NCBI GenBank assembly: GCA_003022125.1
Contig: PXQH01000001.1
Location: 1-64,000, forward strand
Source: Cyanobacteria bacterium QS_8_64_29
Lineage (GTDB): Bacteria > Cyanobacteriota > Cyanobacteriia > Cyanobacteriales > Rubidibacteraceae
Length of the DNA: 64,000 bases
Reading direction: 5' to 3'
Position numbers and translations under genes: made by a program
The notes under the pieces: generated by a model
Databases searched by the model: none
The model's input: the letters and a program-made list of their open reading frames with translations, nothing else
Told to the model about the DNA's origin: nothing
Part shown: one piece after another, positions 61,424-64,000 of the stretch
Position numbering within the stretch: position 1 is the first letter of the stretch
Layout of the letters: each line of letters starts with the position of its first letter

Positions 61424-62191
61424 TTACTCCGTGGCAGCCCCATCGGACCCTTCGCCATGAGGCGCTGACTGGGCGGAAGGCACCACGTCAGCATCGGCGT
61501 TTGCCCGCGGCGGCGACCCCAAATTAACAACGCGCTTGCTGCCAGCAGCGGCAGTGGCATCCATAACGAGCTTGAGCTTGCGAACCGAGGGGTTGATGTC
61601 GAAGGCAGCGACGAACTCGACGGTCATCCCGGGCGGGATGGGTTTGGTATAGCTGGCTTTGTCGTATTTAGCTTGCGCAGCCTGTTGAACGCCAGGCGGC
61701 TCAGCCTGGTAGCGCCGCCCCTGCTCGTCAACAGTGACAAAGGTGGACCAATACTGGGGGCTCGTTTGTTGGGCCAGGTTCTCCATCTGCCCTTCAATGA
61801 CCAGAAACTCGCCCACTGGTTGCACGCCGGGCAGCCGCACGTCGCGGCGCAACCGCGTTAGCGTAACGACGCGCTGCTGCAGGCCCACGCGCTCGCCCAC
61901 CTCAAAGATCCGCTGATGGGCTTCGGGACCAGAGCCACCGGTGGCGTCAGATGCTCCGGCAGGAGGCTCGGCCTCCGTCGCAGCTGGGCTGCCATCAGGC
62001 TGAGCTTGAGGCGAGGGTCGCGAGCGCTGCGGCTCGTTCGCTTTGGGGTCCGAGCTGGCCGAACGCGAGGTGGGAGGCGATGGCGGGCGAAGCAACCATG
62101 CAATCTCAAAGGCAAACGCACCGGCCAGCAGCAAGCTGCCCACCATCCAACCCATGCGCGCACGCCGACTGGCCTTGGGGAACGGATCCAT
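61424..62191 (-). CDS. Membrane-anchored protein with DUF4352-like domain
   Basis: 255 residues. One N-terminal transmembrane helix (GWMVGSLLLAGAFAFEIAWLL), a Pro/Ser/Ala-rich disordered linker (about residues 37-90), and a beta-sandwich-like domain (VGERVGLQQRVVTLTRLRRD, VGEFLVIEGQMENLAQQ, YWSTFVTVDEQGRRYQ, FVAAFDINPSVRKLKLVMDA) that resembles DUF4352. Exported domains of this type occur in many bacteria, functions unknown. Acidic Ala/Asp/Ser-rich tail. Confidence 0.7.
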   Translation of the reverse strand: MDPFPKASRRARMGWMVGSLLLAGAFAFEIAWLLRPPSPPTSRSASSDPKANEPQRSRPSPQAQPDGSPAATEAEPPAGASDATGGSGPEAHQRIFEVGERVGLQQRVVTLTRLRRDVRLPGVQPVGEFLVIEGQMENLAQQTSPQYWSTFVTVDEQGRRYQAEPPGVQQAAQAKYDKASYTKPIPPGMTVEFVAAFDINPSVRKLKLVMDATAAAGSKRVVNLGSPPRANADADVVPSAQSAPHGEGSDGAATE

Positions 62192-62304
62192 CGCCGCTTG
62201 TTGGCATTCCGGCCAAACCTTAGCGTTTCGACCAGCGCCTGAGCCATACGGCCTGCAATCGCAGCCGGCTTAAAATGACAGCGGCGAGCTGCAAGCCAAG
62301 GCCT

Positions 62305-64000
62305 ATGGGGGCGCGATCGCGCCAGCGCTGGCGTCACGGCGCCATTCTGGTGGCCATTATTGCTCTGGGGGCCTTCCTGCGCTTTGGAAACTTGGCGGTC
62401 AAACCGCTTTGGTTGGATGAAATTGTGACTGCGCTCATGGCGCTTGGGCGCGGTTACGAGGCCGTACCGGTGGGTGTGACCCTGACACCATCTGAGCTAG
62501 AGCGACTGTTTGCACTCCCGCCGGATGGCAACTGCGCAAGAGTAGCCCGCTTGATCGGGACCCAATCGACGCACCCACCGCTATTTTTCTGCCTGATGCA
62601 TCAGTGGTTGCAGGGGCTCAGCTCGCTCGCGGCATCGCTGGCTTGGAAGTTGCGATCGCTGCCAGCGCTGGGCAGCCTTGTCGCCATTGCGGCTATCTAC
62701 GCCCTCAATCGCCTTGCGGTTTCGCCACGGGCTGGCTTGGCGGGAGCGGCTGCCATGGCAGTTTCTCCGTTCGGGATTTATCTGGCGCAGGAAGCGCGCC
62801 AGTACGGGATCCTGCTAGCGCTCATTTTGCTTGCCCTGGTGGGCATGCTCCAAATTCAACGCGATGCCGAGTGCGGGCGACAGCGGCCGCTCGTGTGGCT
62901 GGGCTGGGGAGCTATCAATATTGCCGGCTGCTACACCCATTACTTTTTCCTGTTGGCCTTATTCGCTCAAGCGGTTGTGCTTATCGTGCAGCTGTATCGC
63001 CATCCCAGCCATCTGGCTGCATTGGGAGGCACCCTCGCTAGCATCGGCCTGGCTTATTGGCCTTGGATACCTTACTTGCTGCAGCACTACGGCGATGCTA
63101 AGACCGGCTGGCTGCCCGAGCCCGACTTGCTCGGGCCGCTGTACCGCACGCTGGCGGGCTGGATCGTCATGGCTGTCATGCTGCCGCTGGAGCGGCAACC
63201 GTTGGGCATTCAAATTGCGTCAGGAGCAGCCATGCTTGCGTTTGCCGGGTGGCTGGCCTGGCAGATCGCAGCAGGGATGCGACGGCTCTGGCGGCAGCCA
63301 GCAACCCGATCGGCCATTCAATCAATTGGTGGTTTTGCAGTCGCCGTTTTGCTGCAGTTTTTGGCCCTCATTTACGGGCTCGAGCGCGATACGAGCGTCG
63401 CTTTTCGGTATAACTGCATCTACTTTCCGGCATTTTGCGCTTTGGTGGGCGCTAGCTTGCAAGCCCAGTGGAACCAACTATCCCAGTACTCCCTAAGGCG
63501 ATTGCGGCCGCGTTTCCCCGCTCGCACTACTTTGGTGGTTGCGGTCGGCATTGTAAGCTCCCTAGTCGTCATAAGCGATCTAGCTTTTGCCAAGCCCTAC
63601 TTGCCCGCTCGGGTCACATCTCAACTCGAGCGAGCTCCCGAGCCGCTGATGCTGGCCATGGGCTATCGGCACCCGCTGGGATTGGCTCGCAGCTTGAGCT
63701 ATGCCTGGGCGCTTAACGGCGCGGCCGACTCGAGCGAGACGCAATTTGCCCTGTTTGAGCTTGAGGGCGATGGTAGCCGCATCTGGCAGAGGGTGAGCGA
63801 TCTCTCAGATGCCCCCCAGAGCCTTTGGGTGATGCTGCCCGATCTGGAGCGCGCCGATTATCCGCCCGTGCTAACGGTTGGTGCGCGTCCCTGCCAACGG
63901 CACGAGCGGGCATATCACCGCTTGATGGGTTGGAGCGTGCCTATTGCTTATCAGCGCTACAGCTGCGATCGCGGAACCGATATCCGGCAGGGCCAGTCCT
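62305..64000 (+). CDS. GT39-like membrane glycosyltransferase (3' end outside window)
   Basis: 565 residues visible with no stop before the window ends. At least ten hydrophobic segments. The first loop has PLWLDEIVTALMALGRG, where the Asp-Glu pair is the catalytic motif of GT-C (PMT/ArnT-like) transferases, and TQSTHPPLFFCLMHQWL is the second conserved loop. AVSPFGIYLAQEARQYGILLALI is typical of this fold. Such enzymes use lipid-linked sugars to modify proteins or glycans in the periplasm. Acceptor unknown. The WecA-like gene 1.1 kb away may contribute to the same glycan. Confidence 0.85.
   Translation, partial: MGARSRQRWRHGAILVAIIALGAFLRFGNLAVKPLWLDEIVTALMALGRGYEAVPVGVTLTPSELERLFALPPDGNCARVARLIGTQSTHPPLFFCLMHQWLQGLSSLAASLAWKLRSLPALGSLVAIAAIYALNRLAVSPRAGLAGAAAMAVSPFGIYLAQEARQYGILLALILLALVGMLQIQRDAECGRQRPLVWLGWGAINIAGCYTHYFFLLALFAQAVVLIVQLYRHPSHLAALGGTLASIGLAYWPWIPYLLQHYGDAKTGWLPEPDLLGPLYRTLAGWIVMAVMLPLERQPLGIQIASGAAMLAFAGWLAWQIAAGMRRLWRQPATRSAIQSIGGFAVAVLLQFLALIYGLERDTSVAFRYNCIYFPAFCALVGASLQAQWNQLSQYSLRRLRPRFPARTTLVVAVGIVSSLVVISDLAFAKPYLPARVTSQLERAPEPLMLAMGYRHPLGLARSLSYAWALNGAADSSETQFALFELEGDGSRIWQRVSDLSDAPQSLWVMLPDLERADYPPVLTVGARPCQRHERAYHRLMGWSVPIAYQRYSCDRGTDIRQGQS

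Overview
This 64 kb window is a GC-rich cyanobacterial chromosome segment. Evidence: an NDH-1 accessory subunit (NdhS), Thf1/Psb29, RpaB, a TxlA/HCF164-type thioredoxin, the phylloquinone-type methyltransferase, a chaperonin pair typical of cyanobacteria (groES-groEL1 plus a solitary groEL2), a CAAD-type membrane module inside ValRS, and many copies of the HIP1 octamer GCGATCGC (for example at 3797 and 4549). LpxD, a large TamB and an outer-membrane barrel fit a diderm envelope. Thf1 and the CAAD module suggest a thylakoid-bearing lineage rather than Gloeobacter. The sequence alone does not let me name the genus.

Layout. 1-2.0 kb: the right end of an IS200/IS605-family element (TnpB and its terminal hairpin) abuts a broken MFS transporter gene. 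2.0-8.5 kb: outer-membrane barrel, a MEST-like hydrolase lacking its nucleophile, a deoxyribosyltransferase-like protein, rpaB, truB and an S9 peptidase. 8.6-14 kb: groES-groEL1 behind a CIRCE operator, a NarL/Ycf29-type regulator, lpxD with a flavoprotein, and a 52-residue rubredoxin. 14-20 kb: queE, map, tRNA-Asn, msrA, def, txlA and an NIL-ferredoxin. 20-34 kb: valS, ndhS, rodA, mrp, hemF, thf1, thioredoxin, fabG, the second CIRCE with groEL2, and glgX. 34-45 kb: a Dps-like ferritin, a 2033-residue TamB, a dead nitrilase gene, divergent class II and class I aldolases, tRNA-Lys and a phytol-kinase-like protein. 45-64 kb: yidD, a VanX-like dipeptidase, murQ, a glutathionyl-hydroquinone reductase-like protein, menG, cbiB, pyrR, sppA, SRP RNA, queF, a folate cycloligase, aroQ, cinA, a WecA-like transferase and an unfinished GT39-like glycosyltransferase.

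How the genes connect. The two CIRCE sites put both chaperonin loci in one presumed HrcA regulon. Map, Def and YidD act at the ribosome or membrane-insertion stage; SRP RNA, SppA, TamB and RodA handle secretion and envelope building. QueE and QueF are two steps of queuosine synthesis. MurQ and the VanX-like protein recycle cell-wall fragments. GlgX and the two aldolases lie on the path from glycogen to sugar phosphates. Genes are packed tightly, with many short convergent overlaps.

The most striking feature is local gene damage inside an otherwise intact, compact region: an MFS gene with a 14-bp tandem duplication, a one-base deletion and a stop codon supplied by the IS end; a nitrilase gene with two in-frame amber codons; and frameshifts in a small membrane protein, a 2'-5' RNA ligase-like gene and the 5' end of the dipeptidase gene. 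Single-base and GC-run shifts could be sequencing errors. The 14-bp duplication and the amber codons are harder to explain that way. No CRISPR array, rRNA operon or prophage is visible.
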